From: an uncultured Massilia sp.
GTDB lineage: Bacteria > Pseudomonadota > Gammaproteobacteria > Burkholderiales > Burkholderiaceae
Assembly (NCBI GenBank): GCA_946481275.1
Contig: CAMLMV010000001.1
Span: 186,001-250,000, forward strand
DNA length: 64,000 bases
Direction of reading: 5' to 3'
In this document: in pieces, positions 8,946-19,093 of the stretch
Position numbering within the stretch: the stretch's first letter is position 1
Layout of the letters: every line of letters begins with the position of its first letter
Notes under the pieces: model-generated
What the model was told of the DNA's origin: nothing
Database searches by the model: none
The model's input: only the letters and a program-made list of their open reading frames with translations
Program-made: the position numbers and the translations under genes

Positions 8946-11900
8946 TCAGAACGAGTACTGGGCCAGCAGCGTGTAGCGCGGACCGCTCATGAACACCTGG
9001 CGGGTGAAGTTGCCCGCGTGCTGCTCCATGATCTGGCGCGTGTACGAGTTGGTCAGGTTCGTCGCTTCCAGGCCGACGCGGAACTTGTCCGTGAAGTCGT
9101 AGAAGATCGAACCGTCCAGCTGGCCGTACGGTGCCTGGTACAGCGGCAGGCCGAACGCCTGGTCGTTGTTCGTCGTCGGGATCAGGAACTTCGACGGATC
9201 GGCGGCCGGATTCGTGTTCAGGCCGTTGTTGCCGCGGCTGCCCCACTGGGTGACGCCCAGCAGGTAACGCGAACGCCAGTTGTAGGCGAGGCGCATCGAC
9301 AGGCCGTGCTGCTCGTACATGACCGCGAAGTTGATCGTGTGACGCGACAGGCCCTGCAGCGGGGTCTTGCCGAATGCGCGGCCGTCGGTGTCGCAGCCGT
9401 TGATGAACAGGTTGTAGTTCGAACCTGCATCGTTACCCGAGCACCATGCTTCGAACACCGGATTCTTCAGCGTGCGCTCGCTCGACACGTAGGTCCAGCT
9501 TGCCTGGGTACCGATACCCTTCAGCCAGTCGGGCACGAAGTCGTAGTATTGCTGGTGCGCGATCTCGAAGCCGCGGGCAAAGCCGTTGGCGCCGTTGACC
9601 GGGCCCGTCACCACGAACGTCTGCGGCTTGCCGTTGACGTCGTTCCTCGTGTACGCGTAGTTCTGCGTCGTGATGATGTCCTTGATGTCCTTGTTGAACG
9701 CCGAGAACGTCAGCGAACCGGCCTTCGCGAAGTACCACTCCGCCGTCAGGTCGACGTTGGTCGACGTGGTCGGCTTCAGCATCGCGTTGCCGTCGCTGTT
9801 GCCGGACAGGCTGGTGCCGTTGAAGATGACCTGGGTCGTCTTGCCGGACGCGTCGCGGATCGTCGTCTGGTTCGGCGACGAGTTCAGGTTGGTCTGCACC
9901 TGCAGCTGGTTGAAGTCCGGACGCGACATGGACTTGGCGATGGCGAAGCGGAACTGCAGCTGGTCGCTGTACTTCAGGCGCAGGTTCAGGCTCGGCAGCC
10001 AGTTGTGGTACGAGTTGCTGGCCGACTGGGCTTCGGCGAACGGCGTGATGTTGACCAGCGTGTCCGCGCCGGTGACGGGGGCGTCCGTCGGGATGTTGAC
10101 GCTCGGCGGGGCGTACGACACGTAGCCGCGGCCCGAGCCGTTCGTCTTCACGTAACGGATACCGATGTTACCGTCGATCGGGTACTTCAGGTCGTCGAAG
10201 CCGAAGCGCAGCTGCGTGTAGGCGGCGCGGGTCTTCTCGGTCTGCGTGTTCGTTGCTGCCGGATCGTTGAAGGTCGCTGCCTTCCACGGATCGCAGGTCG
10301 AACCCTGCTCCTTGCACAGCACGTCGTGGTAGGCGTGGATCTTGGCCCACTCGTTCGGGAAGCCGCGCACCGTGGCTTCGTCGGCGAACAGCATCGGCGG
10401 CAGGTTGTATTTACCGTCGAAGAAGTTGTCGATCGTCTGCAGCGAGGCGCCGCCGGCGAAGCGCGGGTCACCCAGGCGGGCGACGTGCGGGATCTGCCAG
10501 CCTTCCATCCACGGGAACGTGATGGCCTGCCAGTTGTAGAACTTCTGGGCCTTGTGGTTCTCGCCGTCGCGGTTGGCCATGCGGAAGCCGAAGCGGACGT
10601 CGCGCAGCACCGGGTGGTCGAACGCGTACTTGAAGTCGGTCTTCCACGCCTTCTGGGTGGCCGTGGCGTGGTCCAGTGCTTCCTGGGTGTAGGCCCAGTA
10701 GTAGTTGTTCGGGTCGGCCATGTAGGCCGCCGAACCCAGCGTGATCTGCGGGACGTCGCCGCGCATGTCCATCTTCTGGTTCGGCATGATGAAGCCGGTC
10801 GACACGTCGGCGTCGAAGCCTTCGGTCGTCGAGCGGACGTGCTGGAAGTCGTTGGTCCAGGTCAGGCTCGGGGTGACGCGCCATTGCAGGTTCAGCGACG
10901 TGTCGCGGGTGCTCGATTCACGCGAGTTGATGCGCTGCGAGCTGTTGAACGGCGAACCGCCGTAGGTCGGGTTCGAGATCGTACCGCTCTGGAACACGCC
11001 ATTGCTGTTGAAGACGGAATCCTGGCTCGCGACCTGCTGGTACCACTTGTCCTCGGACGAACCGACGACGTGCTCGTCCAGGTCTTCCTTGTACTTCGTC
11101 TTGAAGTAGGTGAGGGCGGCCGTGAAGTCGCGGTTCGGACGCCACTGGAAGGCGGCGTAGTCGCCGCGGCGGGTACGCTCGAAGTCCTGCGAACGGTAAC
11201 CGACGCCCAGCGGGATCCACTGGGTCTTGGAGCGGTCGTACAGGGCCGGGTTCGTGGAGTTCACGTGCGGGTAGTACACGTCGACGCCGACGCCGTCGGA
11301 ACGGGTCGGGCTCTTCGCATGCGCGAAGTCGACCAGGGCGCCGAATTCGCCGAACGTGTCCGACTTCCAGCGGTTCGACAGCAGGACCGTGCCGGTGGGG
11401 GACGGCGCGCCCTTGCGCAGCGTGGAATAGGTTTCCGACAGGCCCACGGTACCCTTGAAGCCCTTGTAGTCGAACGGCATGGCCGTGCGCAGGTTCACGA
11501 GGCCGGCAACGGCACCTTCGATCTGTTCCGCGGACGGGTTCTTGTAGACGTCGACGCCGGCCATCAGCTCCGGTGCCACGTCGGCGAAGCCGAGCGAGCG
11601 GCCGCCGCCGGCCGAGAACGCGTCGCGGCCGTTGACTTCCGAACGCACGTAGGTCAGGCCGCGGACCGAGACGCCCGAGCCTTCGACGGACTGGCGGTTC
11701 GGGTCGCCGGCCATGTTACGGTCGATGGTGACGCCGGCGATACGCTGCAGCACCTCGGTGACCGAACGGTCCGGCAGCTTGCCGATGTCTTCGGCGACGA
11801 TCGAATCGACGACTTCGTCGGCATCCTGCTTGAGTTTTTGCGCCGACTGCAGCGCGGCGCGCTGGCCGCTGACCACGACGACGGCGGCGCCGGTGGCGGG

Positions 11901-11999
11901 GTCGGTCGTCGCGGTGGTTTGCGCCCATGCTGCGGCGCTGGAAAGGACGGCTACGTGCGCAACCGCTGCCGCAATCGCGGTCTTCTGGAAATTCCTCAT
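8946..11999 (-). CDS. TonB-dependent outer-membrane receptor, probable xyloglucan oligosaccharide importer
   Basis: A 1,017-residue receptor with a signal peptide (cleavage near AWA-QT at 26), a TonB-box-like VVVVSGQR at 40-47, a plug domain (about 55-190, with [18 protein letters not shown] and [18 protein letters not shown]) and a long beta-barrel ending in aromatic QYSF. It belongs to the large carbohydrate type of TonB receptor found in oligotrophic proteobacteria; no SusD partner is present. It is a clear paralogue of the receptor at 19094-22099: the plugs are nearly superimposable and the barrels diverge. GGGAG precedes the ATG. It is divergent from the glycosidase unit and shares its control region. 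Substrate is inferred from context. Confidence 0.92.
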   Translation of the reverse strand: MRNFQKTAIAAAVAHVAVLSSAAAWAQTTATTDPATGAAVVVVSGQRAALQSAQKLKQDADEVVDSIVAEDIGKLPDRSVTEVLQRIAGVTIDRNMAGDPNRQSVEGSGVSVRGLTYVRSEVNGRDAFSAGGGRSLGFADVAPELMAGVDVYKNPSAEQIEGAVAGLVNLRTAMPFDYKGFKGTVGLSETYSTLRKGAPSPTGTVLLSNRWKSDTFGEFGALVDFAHAKSPTRSDGVGVDVYYPHVNSTNPALYDRSKTQWIPLGVGYRSQDFERTRRGDYAAFQWRPNRDFTAALTYFKTKYKEDLDEHVVGSSEDKWYQQVASQDSVFNSNGVFQSGTISNPTYGGSPFNSSQRINSRESSTRDTSLNLQWRVTPSLTWTNDFQHVRSTTEGFDADVSTGFIMPNQKMDMRGDVPQITLGSAAYMADPNNYYWAYTQEALDHATATQKAWKTDFKYAFDHPVLRDVRFGFRMANRDGENHKAQKFYNWQAITFPWMEGWQIPHVARLGDPRFAGGASLQTIDNFFDGKYNLPPMLFADEATVRGFPNEWAKIHAYHDVLCKEQGSTCDPWKAATFNDPAATNTQTEKTRAAYTQLRFGFDDLKYPIDGNIGIRYVKTNGSGRGYVSYAPPSVNIPTDAPVTGADTLVNITPFAEAQSASNSYHNWLPSLNLRLKYSDQLQFRFAIAKSMSRPDFNQLQVQTNLNSSPNQTTIRDASGKTTQVIFNGTSLSGNSDGNAMLKPTTSTNVDLTAEWYFAKAGSLTFSAFNKDIKDIITTQNYAYTRNDVNGKPQTFVVTGPVNGANGFARGFEIAHQQYYDFVPDWLKGIGTQASWTYVSSERTLKNPVFEAWCSGNDAGSNYNLFINGCDTDGRAFGKTPLQGLSRHTINFAVMYEQHGLSMRLAYNWRSRYLLGVTQWGSRGNNGLNTNPAADPSKFLIPTTNNDQAFGLPLYQAPYGQLDGSIFYDFTDKFRVGLEATNLTNSYTRQIMEQHAGNFTRQVFMSGPRYTLLAQYSF

Positions 12000-12024
12000 T
12001 GTCTCCCCCGATGATCAGGTAGTG

Positions 12025-12036
12025 TTGTTATAACAA
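12025..12036. promoter_or_regulatory. Palindrome in the TonB receptor leader
   Basis: TTGTTATAACAA is a perfect 12-base palindrome, 26 bp upstream of the receptor start codon. Related half sites occur at 12041-12046 (TAACAA) and at 12077-12084 (TTGTTATA). A dimeric repressor site or a -10 element (TATAAC on the minus strand) are both possible. Confidence 0.45.
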
Positions 12037-12046
12037 GCTCTAACAA

Positions 12047-12078
12047 AACCAGTGTGAATGTGAGACTTAACACTGGTT
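12047..12078. promoter_or_regulatory. Inverted repeat upstream of the TonB receptor
   Basis: AACCAGTGT at 12047-12055 and ACACTGGTT at 12070-12078 form a perfect 9-bp inverted repeat around 14 bases. The arms are flanked by TAACAA on the left and GTTATA on the right, so the symmetry continues loosely outward and overlaps the neighbouring palindrome pattern. There is no T tract, so an operator is likelier than a terminator. Confidence 0.45.
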
Positions 12079-12308
12079 GTTATACGCTACCATAAAATTT
12101 TTATTGTTTGCTACTCAGTTGTCAGTTTTGCGACAACGCAACGTGTCTTTTTGCCGACATACTGAGCAAACAAACCGTTGCCCGGACACCGCCGCCGTGC
12201 ACCGGCCAGCCGGGAGAGCGCTGAGCCGGAAGCGGGCAGTACCCCGTACTCCCAGTGAAAACCGCCGTTTTGAGAAAACGCATGGGTTAGCGTTCGACAC
12301 TTTAGTAC

Positions 12309-12358
12309 GGCAGTCATGTCACCAGACGATGTTATACGCAATCGATTTCATGACTGCC
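12309..12358. repeat. Ten-base perfect inverted repeat in the control region
   Basis: GGCAGTCATG at 12309-12318 and CATGACTGCC at 12349-12358 are exact reverse complements with 30 bases between them. The spacer contains the ATCGATTTCA motif that recurs elsewhere in the locus. No T tract follows on either strand. It could be a transcript leader structure or a paired binding site; function unknown. Confidence 0.5.
12337..12350. promoter_or_regulatory. Operator-like site, 12 of 14 match to the GH9 palindrome
   Basis: CGCAATCGATTTCA matches the perfect palindrome TGAAATCGATTTCA found upstream of the GH9 gene at 31363-31376 in 12 of 14 positions. A second near match is at 16719-16732. The central CG and the length are typical of LacI-family operators. 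No LacI-type gene lies in the window. Confidence 0.4.
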
Positions 12359-12405
12359 AAAAAAATATTGACGTGCGTGTGAGAAATACAACAGATGTGT
12401 CTTGG

Positions 12406-12505
12406 CAGCGCTATCTTTTGACACCGTATCGTGTTGTTGCGGGGGTTAGTCACTAAACACGCTAAACAACATGATGATCAGCGCTATCACTTGTTAGCGC
12501 GAACA
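12406..12505. promoter_or_regulatory. Cluster of AGCGC-centred operator-like sites
   Basis: CAGCGCTATC occurs twice as an exact direct repeat (12406-12415 and 12479-12488, 73 bp apart, close to seven helical turns). At 12492-12505 TGTTAGCGCGAACA is a near-perfect palindrome (6 of 7 pairs). These resemble the GTTAGCGC-type boxes that I recall for xylose and xylan regulons of Xanthomonas and Caulobacter. The last site is 75 bp before the first gene of the glycosidase unit, a sensible place for a repressor. That these are bound by any protein is inference. Confidence 0.45.
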
Positions 12506-12580
12506 TTCGTCTTGCGTACCTAACATCGGTTCGCTTAGCATAGCGATGGTTAACACCATAAAAAACATTGCCGGAGACTC

Positions 12581-14497
12581 ATGCGTACCTCGCTCGCCCG
12601 CCAGACCGCTGCCGCGCTGGCCTTCCTCGCTGTCGCCGGCAATGCCATGCTGGCGCCCATCCCGGCGCAGGCCGCCGGTCACTACAAGCACTTCAAGACC
12701 GCGATCTATATTCCGGTAAACGTCACGCAGAGCCTCGTCGACCCGAAGGTCTTCGAGCACCAGTTCGCGCGTGCCATGAGCCAGGTCCCGTTCGACAAGG
12801 TCTATATCGAGGGCTACCGCGACAACCATTTCGCCAGCAACGCCGAGATCGAGGCCGTCAAGCGCCAGTTCCAGGCGAAGGGCATCGAGGTGGCGGGCGG
12901 CGTCACGCTGGCGGCGGGTGGTTTCAACGGCCAGTTCATGACCTTCGACTACGAGTCGCCAAAGGACCGCGACACGTGCAAGCGCGCGATGGAACTGATG
13001 GCGCGCCATTTCGACCACGTGATCCTCGACGACTTCACGTTCTACACGTCGAAATCGGATGCCGACATCAAGGCGAAGGGCGCACGCACATGGACGGACT
13101 ACCGGATCGCCACGATGCGCAAGGTGTCGAAGGACCTGATCATCGATCCGGCGCGCGCCGTCAACAGGAACGTCAGGATCGTCATCAAGTACCCGAACTG
13201 GTACGAGCATTTCGAAGGCCTGGGCTTCGACCTCGCGCAGCAGCCGGAGATGTTCGACGGGATCTACGCCGGCACCGAGACGCGCGACCCGGTCATCACC
13301 GACCAGCTCCTCCAGCAGTACGAGTCGTACAACATCATCCGCTACTACGAGACGTTGCGTAAGGACGGCAGGAACGGCGGCGGCTGGGTCGACACGTATT
13401 CGATCCGCTACGTCGACCGTTACGCCGAACAGCTGTGGGACACGATGCTCGCGAAGGCGCCCGAGATCACGCTGTTCAACTGGCACCCGGCCGCGCAGGA
13501 CACGCCGGCCGAAGCGGGCGAGCGCCCGTGGGAAAAGGAAGACACTTCGTTCAACTGGAACCGCATCGTGGCCGACTGGAAGGCCGCGAACCCGGACGCG
13601 AAAGCGCCGCCGGGCTGGGGTCTTGCCGCGGGCGCCGCGCTGAAGCAGATCGACGCCGTGCTGGACCAGCTGGGCAATCCGACCGGCATCCCGACCTATC
13701 GCCCGGCCAACTCGTCGTCCGCCGAGGACTTCCTGCCGAACTACCTGGGCAACGTCGGCATCCCGATCGCGCTGACGGCGCGCTTCCCGCGGGATGCGCA
13801 GACGATCCTGCTGACGCAGGCGTCGGCCGCGGATCCGGACGTGCTGAACAAGGTGAAGCGCCAGCTGGAGGCGGGGAAGGTCGTGTTCGTGACGTCCGGC
13901 TTCGTCAAGGCGACGCAGGATCCGAAACGTAAGGACCGCGGCTTCCAGGATCTCGTCGAAGTCTATGCGACCGGCAACCAGGTGCTGTTGAACGACTACT
14001 ACAACGGCTATGGCGCGGGCAATGGCGAATCGCTGCGCGACGATCCGAAGGTGGCGCCGCGCGACGTGCTGTTCCCCGAACTGCACTACTTCACGAACGA
14101 CGCGTGGCCCATCATCCGCGGCGTCGCGGGCGCGCGCGGTTTCCCCGTGTTGCTGATGAACCGGTATTCGAAGGGCGTTCTCTACGTACTGTCCATTCCC
14201 AGCAATATCGGCGACCTGTATAGTATGCCGCCAGGCGTGATGAACAGCGTGAAGAAATACCTGATGGCCGACACGCCCGTGCGCATCGAGGCGCCGGCCG
14301 GCGTGAGCCTGTTCACGTACGATAACGGCGCCTACGTCATCCAGTCGTTCCGCGACACGCCGACGACGGTGAAGGTCGTGAAGCATGCGACGACAGGCGA
14401 TGCGCGTCCGGCGGCCGAGACGGTGCCGGGTGCGGGCCGCGACACGGTGAGCGAAGTGGTGATTCCACCGCACAGCTTCCGTGTCTACAAGGGCTAA
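12581..14497 (+). CDS. Unrecognised exported protein, probable new-type glycoside hydrolase with TIM-barrel and amidotransferase-like domains
   Basis: A 638-residue protein with a signal peptide (cleavage near AQA-AG at 32). I do not recognise a named family. Residues about 38-330 read like a TIM barrel: a strand with YIEGYR (E77), ILDDF (D150, D151), KYPNWY (203-208), GTETRD (E233) and LFNW (298-301) sit where barrel strand ends would place acidic and aromatic sugar-binding residues. From about 370 a Rossmann-like stretch (ILLTQASAADPDVL, KVVFVTSGFVKA) resembles the glutaminase-like domain found after the barrel in GH42 and relatives; a beta-rich tail ends the protein. GGAGA precedes the ATG. 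It is the first gene after the shared control region, 33 bp before GH74, so it is probably essential to the locus. An unassigned hydrolase acting on xyloglucan or its side chains is my best reading; E77, D150/D151 and E233 are the residues to test. Confidence 0.6.
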   Translation: MRTSLARQTAAALAFLAVAGNAMLAPIPAQAAGHYKHFKTAIYIPVNVTQSLVDPKVFEHQFARAMSQVPFDKVYIEGYRDNHFASNAEIEAVKRQFQAKGIEVAGGVTLAAGGFNGQFMTFDYESPKDRDTCKRAMELMARHFDHVILDDFTFYTSKSDADIKAKGARTWTDYRIATMRKVSKDLIIDPARAVNRNVRIVIKYPNWYEHFEGLGFDLAQQPEMFDGIYAGTETRDPVITDQLLQQYESYNIIRYYETLRKDGRNGGGWVDTYSIRYVDRYAEQLWDTMLAKAPEITLFNWHPAAQDTPAEAGERPWEKEDTSFNWNRIVADWKAANPDAKAPPGWGLAAGAALKQIDAVLDQLGNPTGIPTYRPANSSSAEDFLPNYLGNVGIPIALTARFPRDAQTILLTQASAADPDVLNKVKRQLEAGKVVFVTSGFVKATQDPKRKDRGFQDLVEVYATGNQVLLNDYYNGYGAGNGESLRDDPKVAPRDVLFPELHYFTNDAWPIIRGVAGARGFPVLLMNRYSKGVLYVLSIPSNIGDLYSMPPGVMNSVKKYLMADTPVRIEAPAGVSLFTYDNGAYVIQSFRDTPTTVKVVKHATTGDARPAAETVPGAGRDTVSEVVIPPHSFRVYKG

Positions 14498-14530
14498 ACA
14501 GGTGTATGTACGCATGATGGAGACGTTGTG

Positions 14531-16681
14531 ATGAAGGCGATGAAGCTGGCCCCTGCGGTCGCGTTGGCATTGGCACTGTTGACCGGGAGCGCCTCGGCGC
14601 AGCAGCAGGTGCCGTACGTGTGGGACAGCGTCGCCATCGGCGGCGGCGGCTTCGTCACGGCCGTGGTGCCCAGCCGCGCCGCGCCCGGCGTGGCGTACGC
14701 GCGTACCGACGTGGGCGGCGCCTACCGCTGGGATCCGCGCGAACGGCGCTGGCATCCGCTGCTCGACTGGGTGGCGGAAGACCAGACGGGCTACCTCGGC
14801 ATCGACTCGCTCGCGGTCGACCCGCGCGACGCCGACAACATCTGGCTCCTCGCCGGCATCGCCTACCTGAACGGCGGCCGCACCGCGATCCTGCATTCGA
14901 CGGACGCGGGCAAGACCTTTTCCATCGTCGACGTCACGCACCAGTTCAAGACCCATGGCAACGGCATGGGCCGCCAGGATGGCGAACGCCTCGCCGTCGA
15001 TCCCGGCAACAGCAAGCTGCTGTACGTCGGCACGCGCCGCGATGGCCTGTTCAAGAGCGTCGACGCGGGCCGCACGTGGACCCGCGTGACGGCGCTGCCG
15101 GTGACGTCCACGCCGAACGACGTGGGCATCGATGTCGTCGTGCCGGACCCCGCCAGCGTGAAGGATGGCCAGGCCCGCCGCGTGTTCGTCGGCGTGTCGC
15201 GCTTCGGCGCTGTCGGTCCGAACCTGTACCGCAGCGACGACGGCGGCGCGACGTTCGAACCCGTGGCCGGCGCGCCCGTCGACCTGATGCCGCAACGCGC
15301 CGTGCTGGACGGGGCGGGGAATCTCATCGTCACGTTCGCGAACGGCGCCGGACCGCATCCGGACCGCACGGGCCGCGAGCCGATGGACCGCGGCCAGGTG
15401 TGGAAGTATGCGATCGCGAGCGGCGTGTGGACGAACATCACGCCCGCGGGCTGGACGCGGCCGTTCGCCGGCATCAGCGTCGATCCGAAGAATCCGCAGC
15501 GCCTCGTCGCCTCGACCATCAACACGTTCCTGCCGCAGGGCGACGCGAAGGGCGACCGCATCTTCCTGTCGAACGACGGCGGCGCCTCGTGGACCGACGT
15601 GATCGGCCGCGGCTTCGTGCGCGAATCGGCCGGTGTGCCCTGGCTGAAAGGCCACTCGATCCATTGGGCCGGCTCCGTCGAATTCGACCCGGCCGACACG
15701 CACGCCGTCTGGGTCACGTCCGGCAACGGCGTGTTCCGCACGGCGAACATCGACGCGGCGCCCACGACGTGGACGTTCACGGTCGACGGCCTGGAAGAGA
15801 CGGTCCCGCTGGGCCTCGCCAGCATTCCCGGCGGTCCGCTCGTCTCCGCCATCGGCGACATCGACGGCTACCTGCACGACGATCCATCGCGCCATGGCCG
15901 CATCCACGATCCCCAGATCGGCACGACGACGGGTCTCGGCGTCGCGGCGAAGGATCCGCGCACGATGGTGCGCGTGGGCGACAGCATGCTCGTCACGCGC
16001 GACGGCGGCGCCAAATGGACGAAGACTCCAACCATCAAGGGCAGGCGCGGACAGGTCGCCATCTCGGCCGACGGCGCCGTGCTCCTGCATGCACCCGAGA
16101 AGGCGAAGGAAGTATGGCGGTCGGCGGATGGCGGCGCCACGTGGACACAAGTCGGCGGCCTCGCGAAGATCAACCTGCGTCCAGTCGGCGATCCGCTCGA
16201 CCCGAAGGTGTTCTATGCGTACGACGACGCCGCGCTCCTCGTCAGCACCGACGGCGGCGCCACGTTCGCGCCGCGCGCGAGCCTGCCCGCGGGCGGGTCG
16301 CGTCTCGTGCGCGTGGCGCCGGGCCGGGGCGGGGACGTGTGGGTCGCGCTGAAGAACGGCGGTCTCGCACGCTCCGTGGACGGCGGCGCGCACTTCGCGC
16401 CGCTTGCCGCGGTGCGCTATTGCGGCGCGGTCGGCTTCGGCAAGGCGGCGCCGGGACACGACTTCCCCGCGGTCTACATCTGGGGCGACGTGAAGGGCGT
16501 GCGCGGCATCCACCGCTCCATCGACGGCGGCGCCACCTGGACCCGCATCAACGACGACGCACACCAGTACGGCGGACCGGGCGACGGCCAGTTCATCGTG
16601 GGCGACATGAACCGCTACGGCGTCGTCTACATGAGCACCGCCGGCCGCGGCATCGTCTACGGCAAACCCGCCGCGAACTGA
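14531..16681 (+). CDS. Glycoside hydrolase family 74 endo-xyloglucanase
   Basis: A 716-residue exported enzyme (signal peptide ending near ASA-QQ). The start at 14531 is preferred over GTG 14528 because GGAG at 14519 is then 8 bases away. It is a classic two-propeller GH74: [16 protein letters not shown] opens the first propeller, and Asp-box repeats appear through the protein ([48 protein letters not shown]). Candidate catalytic acids are D60 in [11 protein letters not shown] and D443 in [10 protein letters not shown], the two positions conserved in the family. GH74 cuts the beta-1,4-glucan backbone of xyloglucan and is close to specific for this polymer, so it is the best single marker of the locus. 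No carbohydrate-binding module is attached. Confidence 0.95.
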   Translation: MKAMKLAPAVALALALLTGSASAQQQVPYVWDSVAIGGGGFVTAVVPSRAAPGVAYARTDVGGAYRWDPRERRWHPLLDWVAEDQTGYLGIDSLAVDPRDADNIWLLAGIAYLNGGRTAILHSTDAGKTFSIVDVTHQFKTHGNGMGRQDGERLAVDPGNSKLLYVGTRRDGLFKSVDAGRTWTRVTALPVTSTPNDVGIDVVVPDPASVKDGQARRVFVGVSRFGAVGPNLYRSDDGGATFEPVAGAPVDLMPQRAVLDGAGNLIVTFANGAGPHPDRTGREPMDRGQVWKYAIASGVWTNITPAGWTRPFAGISVDPKNPQRLVASTINTFLPQGDAKGDRIFLSNDGGASWTDVIGRGFVRESAGVPWLKGHSIHWAGSVEFDPADTHAVWVTSGNGVFRTANIDAAPTTWTFTVDGLEETVPLGLASIPGGPLVSAIGDIDGYLHDDPSRHGRIHDPQIGTTTGLGVAAKDPRTMVRVGDSMLVTRDGGAKWTKTPTIKGRRGQVAISADGAVLLHAPEKAKEVWRSADGGATWTQVGGLAKINLRPVGDPLDPKVFYAYDDAALLVSTDGGATFAPRASLPAGGSRLVRVAPGRGGDVWVALKNGGLARSVDGGAHFAPLAAVRYCGAVGFGKAAPGHDFPAVYIWGDVKGVRGIHRSIDGGATWTRINDDAHQYGGPGDGQFIVGDMNRYGVVYMSTAGRGIVYGKPAAN

Positions 16682-16706
16682 ACAACGCTTCCTGACAGCG
16701 ATTTCC

Positions 16707-19001
16707 ATGGCCTCTTTTTGTAATCGATTTCATTCGCTCCTGTTGGCGCTGGCCCTGGCCGGCGCCACGTCCACTGCGGCAGCGGCGCCCGACCTGGTGC
16801 TGCGCTACGACCGTCCGGCCCAGGACAACGACCAGGGCTGGGAAAAGGAAGCGCTCCCGATCGGCAACGGCCGCATCGGCGCGATGGTGTTCGGCGGCCT
16901 CGCGCGCGAACACCTGCAGTTCAACGACATCACGCTGTGGTCGGGCGATGCGAAGGAGACGGGGACGTATCAGCCGTTCGGCGACGTCGTCGTGGACCTG
17001 CCCGGGCACGACAGGGATGCGCAGGACTACCGGCGCACGCTCGACATCGCGCGCGCTGTCCACGCCGTCACGTACACGCACGGCGGCGCGCACTTCCGCC
17101 GCGAGGCGTGGGCCAGCTACCCGGCGCAGGTGATGGTCCTGCGCCTGACGGCGGACAAGCCGGGACAGTACACCGGATCGATCGCGCTGTCGGACCGCCA
17201 CGGCGCGCACCTCGCCTCCGGCAAGGACACGCTGTACGCGACGGGCACGCTGGCCGGCTGGACGCTGCCGAACGAGGCGCCGACGGCCAATACGCTGGAC
17301 TACGCGAGCCAGGTGCGCGTCGTGAACGAGGGCGGCAAGGCGTCCATCGAGAACGGCCGCATCGTGTTCACGGGCTGCGACGCGCTGACCGTCATCGTGG
17401 GCGCCGGCACGAGCTATGTCGCCGACGCGGCGAAGCACTTCCGCGGAGAGCATCCGCTGGCGCGCGTCACGGCGCAGGTTGCGGCCGCGTCCGCGCGTCC
17501 CGCCGACCAGCTGCGCGCCGAGCACGAACGCGACGTGGCCAGCCTGCTGGGCCGCGTGCAGCTGGACCTGGGCGCGACGGCGGCGGACCGCAAGGCACTG
17601 CCGACGGACGCGCGCGTGCTGGCGTACACGAAGGACGGCAACGACCCGGAACTGGAAGCGCAGTACTTCCAGTACGGTCGCTACCTGCTGGCCTCCAGCT
17701 CGCGCGGTTCGCTCCCGGCCAATCTGCAGGGGCTGTGGAACAACAGCCTCACGCCGCCGTGGCGCTCGGACTACCACACGAACATCAACGTCCAGATGAA
17801 TTACTGGCCGGCCGAGGTGACGAATCTGTCGGAGATGGCCAAACCGTTCTTCGGCTTCGTGACGAGCGTGGCGCCCGTGTGGCGCCAGGCGACGGCGGCG
17901 GAGTTCAAAACCAGGGACGGGAAACCGGTGCGCGGCTGGACGCTGCGCACGGAATCGAACCCGTTCGGCGGCATGAGCTACACCTGGAACAAGACGGGCA
18001 ACGCCTGGTATGCCCAGCACTTCTGGGAACACTACGCGTTCACGCAGGACAAAGCGTACCTGGCAAACGTCGCGTACCCGATGATGAAGGAGGCGAGCGC
18101 TTTCTGGCAGGACTACCTGAAGGAACTGCCGGACGGCCGCCTCGTCGCGCCGCAGGGCTGGTCGCCCGAGCACGGCCCCATCGAAGACGGCGTCACGTAC
18201 GACCAGGAGATCGTCTGGGACCTGTTCAACAACACGGTGGAAGCGGCGGACGTCCTTGGCGTCGACAAGGTGCTGCGCGACAAACTCGCCCGCATGCGCG
18301 ACCGGCTCGCGGCGCCGAAGGTCGGCAGCTGGGGCCAGCTGCTCGAGTGGCTGGAGGAGAAGAAGGATCCGGTGCTGGATACACCGGGCGACACGCACCG
18401 CCACGTGTCGCATCTGTTCGCGCTGTTCCCGGGCCGGCAGATCAGCCCCGCGCGCACGCCGGCACTGGCCGCCGCCGCGAAGCGCACGCTGGAAGCCCGC
18501 GGCGACGCGGGCACCGGCTGGTCGATGGCATGGAAGATGGCGTTCTGGGCCCGCCTGTACGACGGCGACCACGCCTACAGGATGCTGCGCGGCGTGCTGG
18601 CCAGCCCCGGCGCGCGCGCGGCCCAGCAGGCCAGCGCCGGCTCGGAACAGTTGAATGGCGGCGGCACGTATCCGAACCTGCTGGATGCGCATCCGCCGTT
18701 CCAGATCGACGGCAATTTCGGTGCGACGGCGGGTATCGCGGAGATGCTGCTGCAGTCGCAGGCGGGCGCGATCCAGCTGCTGCCCGCGCTGCCGTCCGCG
18801 TGGCCGGACGGTGAAGTGAAAGGCCTGCGTGCACGCGGCGGATTCGAAGTGGACATGCGCTGGACGCGCGGCCGCCTCGTCGATGCCGTCGTGCGCAACG
18901 AGGCAGGCAGCGGTACCGCGGCCGTGCGCTATGGCGCGCGCACCGTCGCGGTGAAACTGCGTCCGGGCGAGAGCGTGCGCCTGGACGCGGCACGGTTTTG
19001 A
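16707..19001 (+). CDS. Glycoside hydrolase family 95 alpha-L-fucosidase
   Basis: A 764-residue exported GH95 enzyme with a signal peptide (cleavage near AAA-AP). The N-terminal beta domain starts with [16 protein letters not shown], and the helical barrel carries N359 and N361 in [14 protein letters not shown]488 in GWSPEHG (expected acid) and D668 in FQIDGNFG (expected base-side residue). GH95 members remove alpha-1,2-linked L-fucose, or L-galactose, with inversion; fucosyl-xyloglucan is the obvious substrate here. The gene starts 25 bp after GH74. There is no recognisable ribosome site before its ATG, and a near-palindromic operator-like sequence covers codons 5-9, both unusual (see separate entries). 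L-galactosidase activity cannot be excluded by eye. Confidence 0.93.
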   Translation: MASFCNRFHSLLLALALAGATSTAAAAPDLVLRYDRPAQDNDQGWEKEALPIGNGRIGAMVFGGLAREHLQFNDITLWSGDAKETGTYQPFGDVVVDLPGHDRDAQDYRRTLDIARAVHAVTYTHGGAHFRREAWASYPAQVMVLRLTADKPGQYTGSIALSDRHGAHLASGKDTLYATGTLAGWTLPNEAPTANTLDYASQVRVVNEGGKASIENGRIVFTGCDALTVIVGAGTSYVADAAKHFRGEHPLARVTAQVAAASARPADQLRAEHERDVASLLGRVQLDLGATAADRKALPTDARVLAYTKDGNDPELEAQYFQYGRYLLASSSRGSLPANLQGLWNNSLTPPWRSDYHTNINVQMNYWPAEVTNLSEMAKPFFGFVTSVAPVWRQATAAEFKTRDGKPVRGWTLRTESNPFGGMSYTWNKTGNAWYAQHFWEHYAFTQDKAYLANVAYPMMKEASAFWQDYLKELPDGRLVAPQGWSPEHGPIEDGVTYDQEIVWDLFNNTVEAADVLGVDKVLRDKLARMRDRLAAPKVGSWGQLLEWLEEKKDPVLDTPGDTHRHVSHLFALFPGRQISPARTPALAAAAKRTLEARGDAGTGWSMAWKMAFWARLYDGDHAYRMLRGVLASPGARAAQQASAGSEQLNGGGTYPNLLDAHPPFQIDGNFGATAGIAEMLLQSQAGAIQLLPALPSAWPDGEVKGLRARGGFEVDMRWTRGRLVDAVVRNEAGSGTAAVRYGARTVAVKLRPGESVRLDAARF
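16719..16732. promoter_or_regulatory. Operator-like palindrome inside the GH95 start region
   Basis: TGTAATCGATTTCA is a 13 of 14 match to the perfect palindrome in front of the GH9 gene. It lies inside the first codons of GH95. If bound, it could block elongation or repress an internal promoter. It may instead be chance, since it also encodes part of the signal peptide. Confidence 0.35.
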
Positions 19002-19093
19002 GAAGTTCGGAGGCAGACCCTGAGAGGTCGTCTCTTTGCAGTGAAGGGCACCGTCATTCGATGGGCCCTGTTGTCAGCCAAGAGGAGATGTAA

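Larger units (their letters stand above)
12000..12580. promoter_or_regulatory. Shared divergent control region of the xyloglucan locus
   Basis: This 581-bp gene-free stretch lies between the TonB receptor (minus) and the eight-gene glycosidase unit (plus). It is clearly richer in A+T than the genes around it, apart from a GC-rich patch at 12181-12245. It is dense with palindromes and repeats, listed separately. No open frame in it has a ribosome site and coding-like composition. I cannot place either transcription start with confidence. A TTGACA at 12418-12423 lacks a good -10 at the right distance. Confidence 0.8.

Noticed and set aside
8916..12014. A plus-strand frame of 1,032 codons opposite the first TonB receptor
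   Set aside because: The minus strand encodes a full receptor with signal peptide, plug and barrel; the plus-strand frame is low-complexity and has no recognisable domain.
12309..12358. Rho-independent terminator from the 10-bp inverted repeat
   Set aside because: The loop is 30 bases and no T run follows on either strand; the sequence after it on the plus strand is A-rich.
12418..12446. Sigma-70 promoter with TTGACA at 12418
   Set aside because: The expected -10 position is GGGGGT-like and no TATAAT-like hexamer is found at 16-18 bp.
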